NCBI RefSeq assembly: GCF_013004645.1 | Contig: NZ_JABEME010000018.1 | Location: 1 to 45,997 of the forward strand | Direction: 5' to 3' | Length of the DNA stretch: 45,997 nucleotides | From: Stenotrophomonas africana | GTDB taxonomy: Bacteria > Pseudomonadota > Gammaproteobacteria > Xanthomonadales > Xanthomonadaceae | In this document: positions 26,778 to 35,466 of the stretch, piece by piece | Numbering within the stretch: the first letter of the stretch is position 1 | Layout of the letters: every line of letters starts with the position of its first letter | Notes under the pieces: generated by a model | What the model was told of the DNA's origin: nothing | Seen by the model: only the letters and a program-made list of their open reading frames with translations | Database searches by the model: none | Made by a program: the position numbers and the translations under genes

Positions 26778-29605
26778 CAGTGCATCTCCCCGGTGCGGGC
26801 CGAACGGCGTTGCAGGTCGATCTCACCCTTGCGGGCAGTGCGGGTACGCGACGGCTTGATCGTGCCCATCATCGACAGCATCAGCATGGCGCCGCCGAAC
26901 ACCACCAGATACACGCCGATGTCAAAACCAATCGCGCTGGCCAACGGCACGTCGCCGATCAGCGGCAGGTGCAGGTCGAGGTGGCCGCTGGTGAGGAACG
27001 GCACGCCGAACAGCATCGAGGCACTGCCGCTGAGCAGGGCGATCAGCAGGCCCATGCCGATGCAGCGGATGTAGTCGAAGCCGAAGCGCGATTCCACCGA
27101 CGCGGTGCCCTGGATCACATACTGGATCAGCAGCGGCACCGCAAGCACCAGGCCGGCGATGAAGCCACCGCCCGGCGCGTTGTGGCCGCGCAGGAACAGG
27201 AAGATCGACACGGTCAGCGTCAGCGGGAACATGATCTGCGCCAGGTCGGCCGGCACCGGCAGCTTGATCGGCGGGCCGGGCATGATCTGCTCCGGCGCCA
27301 TCCGCGTGCGCCGCAGCAGGGCATGCACCACCAGCGCGGCGATACCGAACACGGTGATCTCGCCGAAAGTATCGAAGCCGCGGAAGTCGACCAGGATCAC
27401 GTTGACCACGTTCTGCCCATACGCTTCGGGCAGGGCACGGGCGAGCATCTCGCCGGCCATGGTGTTGGGCGGCAGCGTCATCGCGGAATAGGCCAGCGCA
27501 CCCATGCCGGCGCCGGCGATGATCGCGATCACTGCATCGCGGCGCTTGCGCCAGCGCGGCCGCTCGGGCCCGGATTGCGCGGGCAGGTAGTTCATGCCCA
27601 GCAGCATCAGCACCAGGGTCACCATTTCCACCAGCAGCTGGGTCAGGGCCAGGTCGGGTGCGGACAGGAACACGAAGGTCAGCGCCACCATCAGGCCGAC
27701 GCCGCCCACCAGCAGTACCGCCAGCAGGCGCTGCTTGTAGATGCGCAGGGTGGCAACGGCGCAGGCCATCATCACCAGCCACAGCACCCAGCCCAGCAGC
27801 GGGATCGGCTGTGGCGCGGTCCAGTTCGGCGAGGCCGGATTGGCCACGAAAGGCGCGGCCGCGACCACGATAGCCACCAGCACCAGACCCAGCAGCATGC
27901 GCTGCAGGCTGCCGTTGGCGATGCCGTTGGTCAGGCGCATGGCCAGCGCGGAGATCGCGTCCAGCTGCGCGTGGAACACGTTGCGGCCAGTGCTGACGTT
28001 GGTCACCGCGTGCAGGTTGATCAGTTTGCGCAGGCCGAAGTACAGCGCCACGCCGCCGACCACGCCGATGGCGCTCATCGCCAGCGGCAGGTTGAAGCCG
28101 TGCCATACCGCCAGGCTGTACTCGGGCATGGCGCTGCCGAGGATCGACGCCGCAGCGGCATGCAGCACCGGCGCCACGGTCAGTGCGGGTGCCACGCCCA
28201 CCGCCACGCAGATCACCACCAGCAGTTCCACCGGCACCTTCATCCAGCGCGGTGGTTCGTGGGGCACGCGGTCCAGGTCGTGCGGGCCGGGGCCAAAGAA
28301 GGTGTCGTGCACGAAGCGCAGGCTGTAGGCCACCCCGAATACGCCAGCCAGCAACGCGGCGATCGACACCGCCGTGCGCATGATCCCCGGGCCCCCGGCC
28401 GTGATCGCCTCGGCAAACAGCATTTCCTTGGACAGGAAGCCGTTGAGCAGAGGGATGCCGGCCATCGCCAGCGAAGCGATGATCGCCAGTGCGCTGGTGA
28501 ACGGCATCAGCCTGCGCAGGCCGCCCAGCTTGCGCATGTCACGGGTGCCGGTCTCGTGGTCGATGATGCCGGCGGCCATGAACAGCGAAGCCTTGAAGGT
28601 GGCGTGGTTGAGGATGTGGAACACACCAGCCACCACCGCCATCGGCGTGGACAGGCCGAACAGCAGGGTGATCAGGCCCAGATGGGAAATGGTCGAGTAG
28701 GCCAGCAGGCCTTTCAGGTCGTGCTGGAAGATTGCGTTCCAGGCGCCGATCAGCAGGGTCAGCGCGCCGATGCCGCTGACCGTGTAGAAGAACAGGTCGC
28801 TGCCGGCCAGCGCCGGATGCAGGCGCGCCAGCAGGAACACGCCGGCCTTCACCATGGTGGCCGAGTGCAGGTAGGCCGAGACCGGGGTCGGCGCGGCCAT
28901 CGCGTGCGGCAGCCAGAAGTGGAACGGGAACTGCGCGCTTTTGGTGAAGATGCCGGCCAACACCAGAAACAGTGCGTACGGGTACAGCGCGCTGGCGCGG
29001 ATCTGCTCGCCGGCGGCCAGCACCACGTCCAGGTCGAAGCTGCCGACGATGCGGCCGATCAGCAGCACGCCACCGAGCAGTGCCAGGCCGCCGCCGCCGG
29101 TGATCACCAGCGCCATGCGCGCGCCTTCACGGGCGTCCTGGCGGTGCGACCAGAAACCGATCAGCAGGAACGAGCTGATGCTGGTCATTTCCCAGAAGAT
29201 CATCAGCAACAGCAGGTTGCCCGACAGCACCATGCCCAGCATGGCGCCCATGAACAGCAGCAGGTAGCAGTAGAAGCGGTGCGCGTTGTCCTGCTGGCTC
29301 AGGTAGTAGCGCGCGTACAGCACCACCAGCGCGCCGATGCCCAGCACCAGCCCGGCGAACATCCACGCCAGCCCGTCCAGGCGCAGGGTGAAGTCCAGCC
29401 CGATCTGCGGCAGCCAAGGGACCATCGTCCGCACCACCTGACCGTCGAGTACGGACGGGGTCAGCCAGCCGAGGATGGCCAGCCCACCCAACGGCGCCAG
29501 CGCCGCCAGCCAGGCAGCAGCCGAGCGCGAACTACGGGGGAAGGCCGCAACAGCCGCTGCCATCAGGAACGGCAGGGCCAGCAGCAGGGGCAGGCTGGGG
29601 AGCAT
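26777..29605 (-). CDS. mnhA: Mrp/Mnh Na+/H+ antiporter fused subunits A and B
   Basis: A 942-residue fusion typical of Pha-type (group 2) Mrp systems. Residues 1 to about 790 are subunit A, NuoL-like, with LLIFWEMTSISSFLLIGFW and KSAQFPFHFWLPHAMAAPTPVSAYLHSATMVKAG carrying the proton-channel lysine. The remainder is subunit B, marked by FLFLRGHNAPGGGFIAGL. First gene of the operon mnhAB-C-D-E-F-G, which exports Na+/K+ in exchange for protons and supports alkali and salt tolerance in characterised relatives. The promoter should lie in 29606-29730. Confidence 0.93.
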   Translation of the reverse strand: MLPSLPLLLALPFLMAAAVAAFPRSSRSAAAWLAALAPLGGLAILGWLTPSVLDGQVVRTMVPWLPQIGLDFTLRLDGLAWMFAGLVLGIGALVVLYARYYLSQQDNAHRFYCYLLLFMGAMLGMVLSGNLLLLMIFWEMTSISSFLLIGFWSHRQDAREGARMALVITGGGGLALLGGVLLIGRIVGSFDLDVVLAAGEQIRASALYPYALFLVLAGIFTKSAQFPFHFWLPHAMAAPTPVSAYLHSATMVKAGVFLLARLHPALAGSDLFFYTVSGIGALTLLIGAWNAIFQHDLKGLLAYSTISHLGLITLLFGLSTPMAVVAGVFHILNHATFKASLFMAAGIIDHETGTRDMRKLGGLRRLMPFTSALAIIASLAMAGIPLLNGFLSKEMLFAEAITAGGPGIMRTAVSIAALLAGVFGVAYSLRFVHDTFFGPGPHDLDRVPHEPPRWMKVPVELLVVICVAVGVAPALTVAPVLHAAAASILGSAMPEYSLAVWHGFNLPLAMSAIGVVGGVALYFGLRKLINLHAVTNVSTGRNVFHAQLDAISALAMRLTNGIANGSLQRMLLGLVLVAIVVAAAPFVANPASPNWTAPQPIPLLGWVLWLVMMACAVATLRIYKQRLLAVLLVGGVGLMVALTFVFLSAPDLALTQLLVEMVTLVLMLLGMNYLPAQSGPERPRWRKRRDAVIAIIAGAGMGALAYSAMTLPPNTMAGEMLARALPEAYGQNVVNVILVDFRGFDTFGEITVFGIAALVVHALLRRTRMAPEQIMPGPPIKLPVPADLAQIMFPLTLTVSIFLFLRGHNAPGGGFIAGLVLAVPLLIQYVIQGTASVESRFGFDYIRCIGMGLLIALLSGSASMLFGVPFLTSGHLDLHLPLIGDVPLASAIGFDIGVYLVVFGGAMLMLSMMGTIKPSRTRTARKGEIDLQRRSARTGEMH

Positions 29606-29938
29606 GCAGGGAATCCATGATTCACGAGCAGGTCAGGGAGGATAACAGGCCGCGAAATGTCGCCGAAACCCATCGAACAGCGATCAATTGCATGTAACGT
29701 TCGCTGATTCATTTTTTCTGCGGTGCAGCATCGCGTTCCTGCAGTCCCTCCCGGTTGCCCTCGGGGGACACCCCTACGCCCACGCAGGCGGACCGCAGGC
29801 CCTGTCCCACAGGGGCTGCCGTCGGCGGGCGGGACGTGGGGAGCGAGTCACCGGCGCAGGCTGGCAGGGCCGCCGTGGAGTGTGGGTGACGGAATCCGCC
29901 CGTTCAGGAAACGATGGGCGTCGTCGACCCTGGGCAGG
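29606..29938. other. Structured intergenic region upstream of the Mrp operon
   Basis: 333 bases without a convincing gene. The 125 bases next to mnhA are AT-richer and should hold its promoter. From about 29733 to 29913 the sequence is GC-rich and can fold: GCAGgCCCTGT-ccc-ACAGGGgCTGC is a near-perfect hairpin, GTCCCTC pairs with GGGGGAC around another loop, and TTCCTG (29736-29741) pairs with CAGGAA (29905-29910), closing about 180 bases. This is the size of 6S RNA, but I cannot match the conserved bubble, so it stays a candidate structured RNA. Confidence 0.35.
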
Positions 29939-30424
29939 TCAGTAGCGCCAGTCGAGCTTGCGGTAGAACTTGGCCATCACCCAGGCCGGGCCGATCAGCA
30001 GGTAGGTCAGGTCGGTCAGGAAGCTGGGCTTGCGGCCCTCGAACTTGTGTCCGATGAACTGCGCGATCCAGGCCACCACGAACACGGCCACCGCCAACCA
30101 GAACAGGTTGTGCAGGCCGATCTCGGCCTCCAGCAGGCGGCACAGGCAGCCGAATACGAAGAACTGGATGAGCATGCCGATGCCCAGCGGGCGCGACAGC
30201 TTGTTGTAGAAGCACCAGGCGCTGAACATCGCGAACGCCGACCAGATGCCGTACTGGAACCAGGTGATCAGCGGCGGCAGGCACCACAGCAGGGCCACCA
30301 CCGACCACAGGATCGCCGGAACCGCCACCACGTGGATGCGCTGGTTGATCACATTGCGGTGGTCGTCGGAGTAGCTGGCGAAATAGCGGTCGATCGGCCG
30401 CGCAAGCTCGGTGGATGTCTGCAT
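29939..30424 (-). CDS. DUF962/Mpo1-like membrane protein
   Basis: A 161-residue protein with four hydrophobic segments, of the DUF962/Mpo1 family (yeast Mpo1 is an Fe(II)-dependent dioxygenase acting on 2-hydroxy fatty acids). The conserved His residues are visible: HRNVINQRIHVVAVP near residue 20-35 and FIGHKFEGRKPS near 120-130. A long N-terminal extension is possible, but the Met at 30424 (MQTSTELARPIDRYF) starts the conserved part. The bacterial substrate is not established. It runs alone. Confidence 0.82.
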   Translation of the reverse strand: MQTSTELARPIDRYFASYSDDHRNVINQRIHVVAVPAILWSVVALLWCLPPLITWFQYGIWSAFAMFSAWCFYNKLSRPLGIGMLIQFFVFGCLCRLLEAEIGLHNLFWLAVAVFVVAWIAQFIGHKFEGRKPSFLTDLTYLLIGPAWVMAKFYRKLDWRY

Positions 30425-30463
30425 GCGGCCAGCATACTCCGCCGGGGCCGGGCGGTGAGGGGC

Positions 30464-30544
30464 GACGGGGTGGGGCGCACCGGGTCGGCCCGATGGATGG
30501 GGCCGACGGGTGGGGCGCACCGGGTGGGACCGATGGGGCGGGGC
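30464..30544. repeat. Imperfect tandem repeat, two units of about 40 bases
   Basis: Two degenerate copies built on GGGGCGCACCGGGT followed by a GGCCGA/GGACCGATGG variant, upstream of the Mpo1-like start and directly before a GTAG repeat. No coding sense is apparent. Confidence 0.6.
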
Positions 30545-30552
30545 CGACCGGG

Positions 30553-30640
30553 GTAGAGTCGACTGTTAGTCGACTATCGCGCGCAGCGCGGGAATTTTCG
30601 CTGTGGGAACGAAGAGCAGTCGACTAACAGTCGACTCTAC
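30553..30640. repeat. GTAG...CTAC repeat dimer
   Basis: Arms GTAGAGTCGACTGTTAGTCG (30553) and the complement ending CTAC (30640), with a central CGCGCGCAGCGCG hairpin. Same subfamily as 8396 and 35283. Confidence 0.88.
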
Positions 30641-30693
30641 GCAGTCGACCGCATCCCAGCAGACGCACCGCCGTCGGCGGTCGCGCCTTCAAT

Positions 30694-30722
30694 ACGCCCC
30701 CGCCCTTCCGGACGGGGGCAGG
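30694..30722 (-). terminator. Hairpin downstream of purC
   Basis: On the minus strand GCCCCCGTCC-ggaa-GGGCGGGGGC forms about ten base pairs with a GGAA tetraloop just after the purC stop codon. The following T-tract is weak (GTATTG), so it is a possible but not ideal intrinsic terminator. Confidence 0.5.
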
Positions 30723-30726
30723 GGGA

Positions 30727-31653
30727 TCAGTCGACGCTGATCCCGGCCAGGCGCTGCAGCGCCTCGGCGTACTTGGCGCGGGTGCGCTCGATGATCTCGG
30801 CCGGGATGTTCGGGCCCGGGGCGGTCTTGCCCCAGTCCAGCGTCTCCAGGTAATCGCGCACGAACTGCTTGTCGTAGCTCGGCGGGCTGGTGCCCACTTC
30901 GTACTCGTCGGCCGGCCAGTAACGGGAGGAATCCGGCGTCAGCATCTCGTCCATGATGTACAGGCGGCCATCGGCGTCGGTACCGAACTCGAACTTGGTA
31001 TCGGCCAGGATGATGCCGCGCTCGCGGGCGTAATCGGCCGCGAACTTGTAGATGCGCAGGGTGGCGTCGCGCACGCGCTCGGCCAGTTCCGCACCGACCT
31101 GCTTCACCATCGCATCGAAATCGATGTTCTCGTCATGGTCGCCGACGGCGGCCTTGGTCGAGGGGGTGAAGATCGGCTCCGGCAACTGCTCGGCCTGGCG
31201 CAGGCCATCGGGCAGGTCAATGCCGCTGACCTTGCCGGTGCGCTGGTAGTCCTTCCAGCCGCTGCCGATCAGGTAGCCGCGGGCGATCGCTTCCACCGGC
31301 ACCGGCTTCAGCTTGCGGGTGACCACCGCACGCTTGGCGTACAGGGCTGGGTCCACGCCTTCGGGCAGCACGCTGGCCACGTCGATGCCGGTCAGGTGGT
31401 TGGGCATCAGGTGCGCGGTCTTGGCGAACCAGAAGTTGGAGACCTGGCAGAGCATCTCGCCCTTGCCCGGAATCGGGTCAGGCAGCACCACGTCGAACGC
31501 CGACAGGCGATCGGTGGCGACCATCAGCAGGTAGTCGCCCGGCGGGGTCCCTGCGGGCAGACGCTCGCGCGGGATATCGAACACATCACGCACCTTGCCG
31601 CGGTGGCGCAAGGGCAGGCCGGGGAGATCGGATTGCAACAGCGTGGTTGGCAC
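30727..31653 (-). CDS. purC: Phosphoribosylaminoimidazole-succinocarboxamide synthase (SAICAR synthetase)
   Basis: Joins aspartate to CAIR in de novo purine synthesis (ATP-dependent). The 308 residues match the longer form of Pur[14 protein letters not shown] at the start, [27 protein letters not shown], then LADTKFEFG and [14 protein letters not shown]. The start is a GTG at 31653 with AGGAG about six bases upstream; it gives the protein beginning [14 protein letters not shown], expected for the family. Monocistronic, diverging from the J-domain gene. Confidence 0.95.
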   Translation of the reverse strand: MPTTLLQSDLPGLPLRHRGKVRDVFDIPRERLPAGTPPGDYLLMVATDRLSAFDVVLPDPIPGKGEMLCQVSNFWFAKTAHLMPNHLTGIDVASVLPEGVDPALYAKRAVVTRKLKPVPVEAIARGYLIGSGWKDYQRTGKVSGIDLPDGLRQAEQLPEPIFTPSTKAAVGDHDENIDFDAMVKQVGAELAERVRDATLRIYKFAADYARERGIILADTKFEFGTDADGRLYIMDEMLTPDSSRYWPADEYEVGTSPPSYDKQFVRDYLETLDWGKTAPGPNIPAEIIERTRAKYAEALQRLAGISVD

Positions 31654-31794
31654 GGGCACTCCTGGGGCGTTGTCGATACGGCTGCCCAACGGACCCGGCG
31701 GGCCCGCTGACCAGCGGGCGGCCTAGTGTAAAGCCGTCCGGGCCCGCTGTGACGTAAAATGAGCGTCCATTTCGTCGGTCGACCCCGGAGCGCC

Positions 31795-32124
31795 ATGCGC
31801 TGGTACGGAAAACTGCTCGGATTCATCGCCGGCGCCCTGCTGTTCCGGCCCAATCCGCTGTTTGGTGCAGTGGTCGGCCTGCTGATCGGCCATGCCTTTG
31901 ACTCGGACTGGTTCCGCCTGAACAAGGAGAACCCGTACCGGGAGCTGGGGCTGACCTCCGAGGCTACCGATGCCGAGGTCGAGCGCGCCTACCGCAAGCT
32001 GATCTCGCAGTACCACCCCGACAAGCTTGGCGGCGCCGCCCCCGAGCTGCAGCAGCAGGCCGAGCAGAAGTCGCGGCGGATCAATGCCGCCTACGACCGC
32101 ATCAAGACCCTGCGCAAGCGCTGA
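31795..32124 (+). CDS. Membrane-anchored J-domain (DnaJ-like) protein
   Basis: A 109-residue protein. An N-terminal hydrophobic segment (about 8-35, with a glycine-rich [14 protein letters not shown] similar to the DjlA anchor) is followed by a C-terminal J-domain with the HPD motif at 74-76 (YHPDK) and the helix III/IV region [11 protein letters not shown]. It resembles DjlA without its central TerB-like domain. It probably stimulates DnaK at the inner membrane. GGAG lies just upstream of the ATG. rpe follows after 29 bases. Confidence 0.87.
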   Translation: MRWYGKLLGFIAGALLFRPNPLFGAVVGLLIGHAFDSDWFRLNKENPYRELGLTSEATDAEVERAYRKLISQYHPDKLGGAAPELQQQAEQKSRRINAAYDRIKTLRKR

Positions 32125-32153
32125 CCTTTTTCCCCTCGTTGCAAGGCCCGGCC

Positions 32154-32828
32154 ATGTCCCACTGCCTCATTGCCCCCTCCATCCTGTCCGCCAACTTCGC
32201 CCGCCTCGGCGAGGAAGTCGACAACGTCCTCGCCGCCGGCGCGGACTGGGTCCACTTCGACGTGATGGACAACCACTACGTGCCGAACCTGACCATCGGC
32301 CCGATGGTCTGCCAGGCGCTGCGCAAGCACGGCGTCACCGCCCCGATCGACGTGCACCTGATGGTCGAGCCGGTGGACCGCATCATCCCGGACTTCGCCG
32401 AGGCCGGTGCCACCTACATCAGCTTCCACCCGGAGGCCAGCCGCCACGTGCACCGCACCATCCAGCTGATCCGCTCGCTGGGCTGCAAGCCGGGCATCGT
32501 GCTGAACCCGGCTACCCCGGTGGATATCCTCGACTGGGTGCTCGACGACCTGGACCTGGTGCTGCTGATGTCGGTCAACCCGGGCTTTGGTGGCCAGGCC
32601 TTCATCCCCTCGGCGCTGGACAAGCTGAAGGTGGTGCGCAAGATGATCGATGCCAGCGGCAAGGACATCCGCCTGGAGATCGACGGCGGCGTGAAGGCCG
32701 ACAACATCGGCGAGATCGCGGCTGCCGGTGCCGACACCTTTGTCGCCGGCTCGGCCATCTTCAACGCCAAGACCAGCTACCAGGACGTGATCGCGCAGAT
32801 GCGTGCGAACGTCGCCGCGGCACGCTGA
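32154..32828 (+). CDS. rpe: Ribulose-phosphate 3-epimerase
   Basis: Interconverts ribulose 5-phosphate and xylulose 5-phosphate in the pentose phosphate pathway. The 224-residue TIM barrel shows [17 protein letters not shown], the metal-binding [17 protein letters not shown] and DVHLMVEP, and the phosphate loop [12 protein letters not shown]. The ATG at 32154 after AAGG is preferred to an upstream TTG. Probably cotranscribed with the J-domain gene; a long palindrome follows the stop at once. Confidence 0.95.
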   Translation: MSHCLIAPSILSANFARLGEEVDNVLAAGADWVHFDVMDNHYVPNLTIGPMVCQALRKHGVTAPIDVHLMVEPVDRIIPDFAEAGATYISFHPEASRHVHRTIQLIRSLGCKPGIVLNPATPVDILDWVLDDLDLVLLMSVNPGFGGQAFIPSALDKLKVVRKMIDASGKDIRLEIDGGVKADNIGEIAAAGADTFVAGSAIFNAKTSYQDVIAQMRANVAAAR

Positions 32829-32829
32829 C

Positions 32830-32880
32830 AAAAAGGGGACGGAGGGGATTAATCTCGTTTAATTCCCTCCGTCCCCTTTA
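32830..32880. repeat. Long palindrome, GGGGACGGAGGGGATTAA family, copy 3
   Basis: Arms AAAAGGGGACGGAGGGGATTAA and TTAATTCCCTCCGTCCCC (32859-32880) with a very short loop (TCTCG). One mismatch (GGGGATT against AATTCCC). It sits two bases after the rpe stop and eight bases before the acetyltransferase start, so it almost fills that gap. Confidence 0.85.
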
Positions 32881-32887
32881 TCTGCGC

Positions 32888-33370
32888 ATGGCACTGTTGA
32901 ACATCCGTCCGGCCACCGAGGCCGATGCTGGCCTGATCCTGTATTTCATCCGCGAGCTGGCGATCTACGAGAAGGCCGAGCATTCGGTGCAGACCGATGA
33001 GATCGGCATCGCCGAGAGCCTGTTTGGTCCCGATGCCACTGCACGCGCGCTGATCTGCGAAGCCGACGGCGAGGCCATCGGCTACGCCGTGTATTTCTAT
33101 AACTACTCGACCTGGCTGGGCCGAAAGGGCATCTACCTGGAAGACCTGTATGTCAGCCAGGAAAAGCGCGGCGCCGGCGCCGGCAAGGCACTGCTGAAGT
33201 ACATCGCACGCCAGGCCGTGGCCGAGGGCTGCGGTCGTTTCGAATGGTCGGTGCTGGACTGGAATACCCCGGCCATCGAGTTCTACACCGCCGCCGGCGC
33301 GAAACCGCAGGATGAGTGGACCGTGTACCGGCTGGAGGGCCAGGCGCTGCACGATTTCGCCAACGGTTGA
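32888..33370 (+). CDS. GNAT-family N-acetyltransferase (diamine/SSAT-like)
   Basis: A 160-residue acetyl-CoA-dependent acetyltransferase. The family-typical segments are IRPATEADAGLILYFIRELAIYEK, YFYNYSTWLGRKGIYLEDLYV, the acetyl-CoA loop EKRGAGAGKALLKYIA, and EWSVLDWNTPAIEFYTAAGA. These resemble spermidine/spermine or thialysine acetyltransferases, so a polyamine-like or small amine substrate is a reasonable guess only. The start follows the palindrome directly and lacks a normal ribosome site. Confidence 0.88.
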   Translation: MALLNIRPATEADAGLILYFIRELAIYEKAEHSVQTDEIGIAESLFGPDATARALICEADGEAIGYAVYFYNYSTWLGRKGIYLEDLYVSQEKRGAGAGKALLKYIARQAVAEGCGRFEWSVLDWNTPAIEFYTAAGAKPQDEWTVYRLEGQALHDFANG

Positions 33371-33400
33371 GGCTCGTGGGGGCAAACCCCAGGTGGGTGG

Positions 33401-33460
33401 GTGCGAACCTTGGTTCGCACTGCCCGCGACCTCGGCAGATCCCCGCCATGCGTGGACACG
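33401..33460. repeat. REP-type palindrome with a half unit
   Basis: GTGCGAACCttGGTTCGCAC (33401-33420) followed by a decayed ATCC...CCATGCGTGGA unit. The first belongs to the same subfamily as 42024-42043. It lies between two convergent genes. Confidence 0.65.
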
Positions 33461-33478
33461 ACCGGCGGAGATGAGCTT

Positions 33479-34033
33479 TCAATAGAACCGAGCTGTCAGC
33501 CTCGGAAGCACGGTCTCCAGCGACGCTTCGTCCCAGACATTATCGATGTCAGGTGCATACCGGAGGTCTGCCTGAAGCTGGGCGACATCGGTCTCACTCA
33601 ATGCATAAGGGGCGAAAGCCGCGTCGAATGCATCGTAGTCGGGCTCCTGCAGCCCCATCCGCTGAAAATATGCCGTCATACCGGCCGACAGGATCTCTTC
33701 GTCTTCAGCCTCGTCGGCTTCCACATCCACTCCGGCCAGACTGTCAGGATCCTGCAGTGCCCTCAGGAACGTCTCCTTCCCCTGCGCAATCAGCCAGCCT
33801 CGAAAGTACTCGAATCCATCATCGCTGCACCCGCCGTTGATGACGTATGCCGCTGCCCACAATTTGTTCTTTCGAGAGAGGGAGTGATAGCAATCGAGAA
33901 TTCCGTGCCAACGCAGAATCTGTTCGGGGCTGTAGCTAAGAAGACTTTCGGCAAGGTGCCCGGCGATATTGCTAGAATCTTCAGCGACAGAGCGGGCTTC
34001 CTCGATCAGCGTCCAGAATGCGTGCTTTTCCAT
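33479..34033 (-). CDS. DUF4240-domain protein
   Basis: A 184-residue soluble acidic protein of the DUF4240 family, recognised by FWTLIEEARS at the start and KLWAAAYVINGGCSDDGFEYFRGWLIAQGKETFLRAL (about 58-95). Function unknown; in some genomes such proteins stand near toxin or immunity loci. Base composition is visibly less GC-rich than the neighbours and codon use is more mixed, which suggests horizontal acquisition. It stands alone between repeats and a lone terminator. Confidence 0.82.
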   Translation of the reverse strand: MEKHAFWTLIEEARSVAEDSSNIAGHLAESLLSYSPEQILRWHGILDCYHSLSRKNKLWAAAYVINGGCSDDGFEYFRGWLIAQGKETFLRALQDPDSLAGVDVEADEAEDEEILSAGMTAYFQRMGLQEPDYDAFDAAFAPYALSETDVAQLQADLRYAPDIDNVWDEASLETVLPRLTARFY

Positions 34034-34347
34034 GGTGCGCTTGTGAGAACAGGGGAAACGCGGACCTTACGGGTACAGAGACGGCACTTCCAGAGCCAAT
34101 AGCGGCACCCCGGCAGAGTTCCCGAGGTGATGCCCCGCGGATCTGTTCCCCCTGGAATCGGGCAAAAAAAAGCCACGCCAAACACTGGCGTGGCCTTGCT
34201 GCATGCGTGGGAGGCTGATCCTGCCTCCATCCGTCGTCCCTGCTATGGCCTTCCATTCTCCGGTAGCTGAATGACACCTGCGTGACATTCACTGTGGACA
34301 AACAGCGCATTGCTAGCCTGTGCCGCCCCCCTCTTTGGAAGCTCTGC
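34034..34347. other. Gap between the DUF4240 gene and yegS, with an orphan terminator
   Basis: About 314 bases with no convincing gene. It contains a strong minus-strand terminator (34164-34194) and should hold two divergent promoters. TTCACT-17-TGCTAG is only a weak candidate for yegS. See the terminator entry. Confidence 0.4.
34164..34194 (-). terminator. Orphan intrinsic terminator
   Basis: Read on the minus strand: GCCACGCCA-gtgtt-TGGCGTGGC followed by eight T, a very strong Rho-independent terminator. No minus-strand gene lies upstream of it before the plus-strand yegS, so it may end an unannotated short RNA that starts between about 34200 and 34340, or an antisense transcript. Confidence 0.8.
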
Positions 34348-35286
34348 ATGACCACCCCGCGCTGGCGCCTGATTCTCAACGGCAAATCCGCTGGCAACGA
34401 TGAGTTGCGCGACGCCGTCAGCCATTGGCGCGGGCAGGGCGTGCAACTGGAAGTGCGGGTGACGTGGGAGGACGGCGACGCCGAACGCTACGTGGCCGAG
34501 GCGATCGATCATGGTGTGGACGTGATCGTGGCCGCCGGTGGCGATGGCACGCTCAGTGCGGTGGCCGAGACCCTGGCGCACCGTGAGGAACCAGCGGATG
34601 CGCTGCCATCACTGGCACTGATTCCGATGGGGACCGCCAACGACTTCGCCACGGCCGCCGGCATTCCCACCGAGCCGAAGGAGGCCTTCGCCTTGATCGG
34701 GCAGGCGACGCCGCATGCGATCGATCTTCTGCGCGTGGACGCCGATGGCACCCAATGGTGGTGCGCCAATCTTGCCAGCGGTGGTTTCGGCACACAGGTG
34801 ACGGTGGAGACCGATGCCGGCTTGAAGAAGATGCTGGGCGGGCTGGCCTACGTGATCACCGGCATCGCCAAGCTGGGGCGGATCGAGCCGATCCACGCGT
34901 GCCTGTCGGGCCCGGATTTCGCGTGGGAAGGCGATTTCATCGCGCTCGGCATCGGCAACGGTCGCCAGGCCGGTGGCGGCCAGCAACTGTGTCCGCAGGC
35001 GCTGATCGATGATGGGCTGCTGGATGTGACCGTGCTTCCGGAGCTGGAGGGTGAAGTCACGGCCACGCTCGGCCAGATGCTGAAGTCCGGCACCCAGGCC
35101 GCGCTGGAACAGTTGGCAACGCGCGCGCGGCTGCCGTGGCTGCAGGTGGAGTCCGAGCGCCCGTTGACGCTCAACCTCGACGGTGAACCTGTGCAGGCCC
35201 AGCGGTTCCGGATCGAGTGCGTACCGGGCCGGGTACGCATGCACCTGCCGGCCGGTTGCCCGTTGCTGGCTGGGAAGGGGAGGTAG
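34348..35286 (+). CDS. yegS: YegS-like diacylglycerol/lipid kinase
   Basis: A 312-residue lipid kinase with the GGDGT nucleotide motif (64-68, [16 protein letters not shown]), [15 protein letters not shown] and [24 protein letters not shown], all typical of YegS (phosphatidylglycerol kinase in vitro). The start [13 protein letters not shown] matches YegS-type N-termini and has GGAA about nine bases upstream. The stop TAG is supplied by the GTAG opening the repeat at 35283. Confidence 0.92.
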   Translation: MTTPRWRLILNGKSAGNDELRDAVSHWRGQGVQLEVRVTWEDGDAERYVAEAIDHGVDVIVAAGGDGTLSAVAETLAHREEPADALPSLALIPMGTANDFATAAGIPTEPKEAFALIGQATPHAIDLLRVDADGTQWWCANLASGGFGTQVTVETDAGLKKMLGGLAYVITGIAKLGRIEPIHACLSGPDFAWEGDFIALGIGNGRQAGGGQQLCPQALIDDGLLDVTVLPELEGEVTATLGQMLKSGTQAALEQLATRARLPWLQVESERPLTLNLDGEPVQAQRFRIECVPGRVRMHLPAGCPLLAGKGR

Positions 35287-35370
35287 AGTCGACTGTTAGT
35301 CGACTGCTTTTCGTTCCGACGGCGTAAAACCCCGCGCTACGCGCGCAAGTCGACTAACAGTCGACTCTAC
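35283..35370. repeat. GTAG...CTAC repeat dimer
   Basis: Arms GTAGAGTCGACTGTTAGTCG and the complement ending CTAC (35370), with a central CGCGctaCGCGCG. Its first TAG is the yegS stop codon. It separates yegS from the trp leader region. Confidence 0.88.
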
Positions 35371-35466
35371 CGGTCCGCGTCGTCGGTTCCCGTGGCTGGC
35401 CCCGCCCGTCCCGTGGTTCAGTTTCCCAGGGTTCCCCTCCCGCCGATCCTGCGATACAGTCAAGGG

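Noticed and set aside
26387..29620. Very long plus-strand reading frame opposite the mnhA-B and mnhC genes
   Set aside because: It mirrors the minus-strand Mrp genes, is extremely rich in His, Gln and Arg, and has no family features; long antisense frames are expected at this GC content.
29733..29913. RNase P RNA, tmRNA or SRP RNA in the structured gap
   Set aside because: The hallmark sequences (for example GAGGAAAGTCC of RNase P, or the SRP tetraloop region) are absent on both strands.
30425..30552. Coding N-terminal extension of the Mpo1-like protein through the tandem repeat
   Set aside because: The extension is Pro/Arg/His low-complexity translated from repeats; the conserved domain starts right after the Met at 30424.
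33981..34397. Minus-strand frame between the DUF4240 gene and yegS
   Set aside because: It runs through the terminator hairpin and its T-run and shows no coding character.
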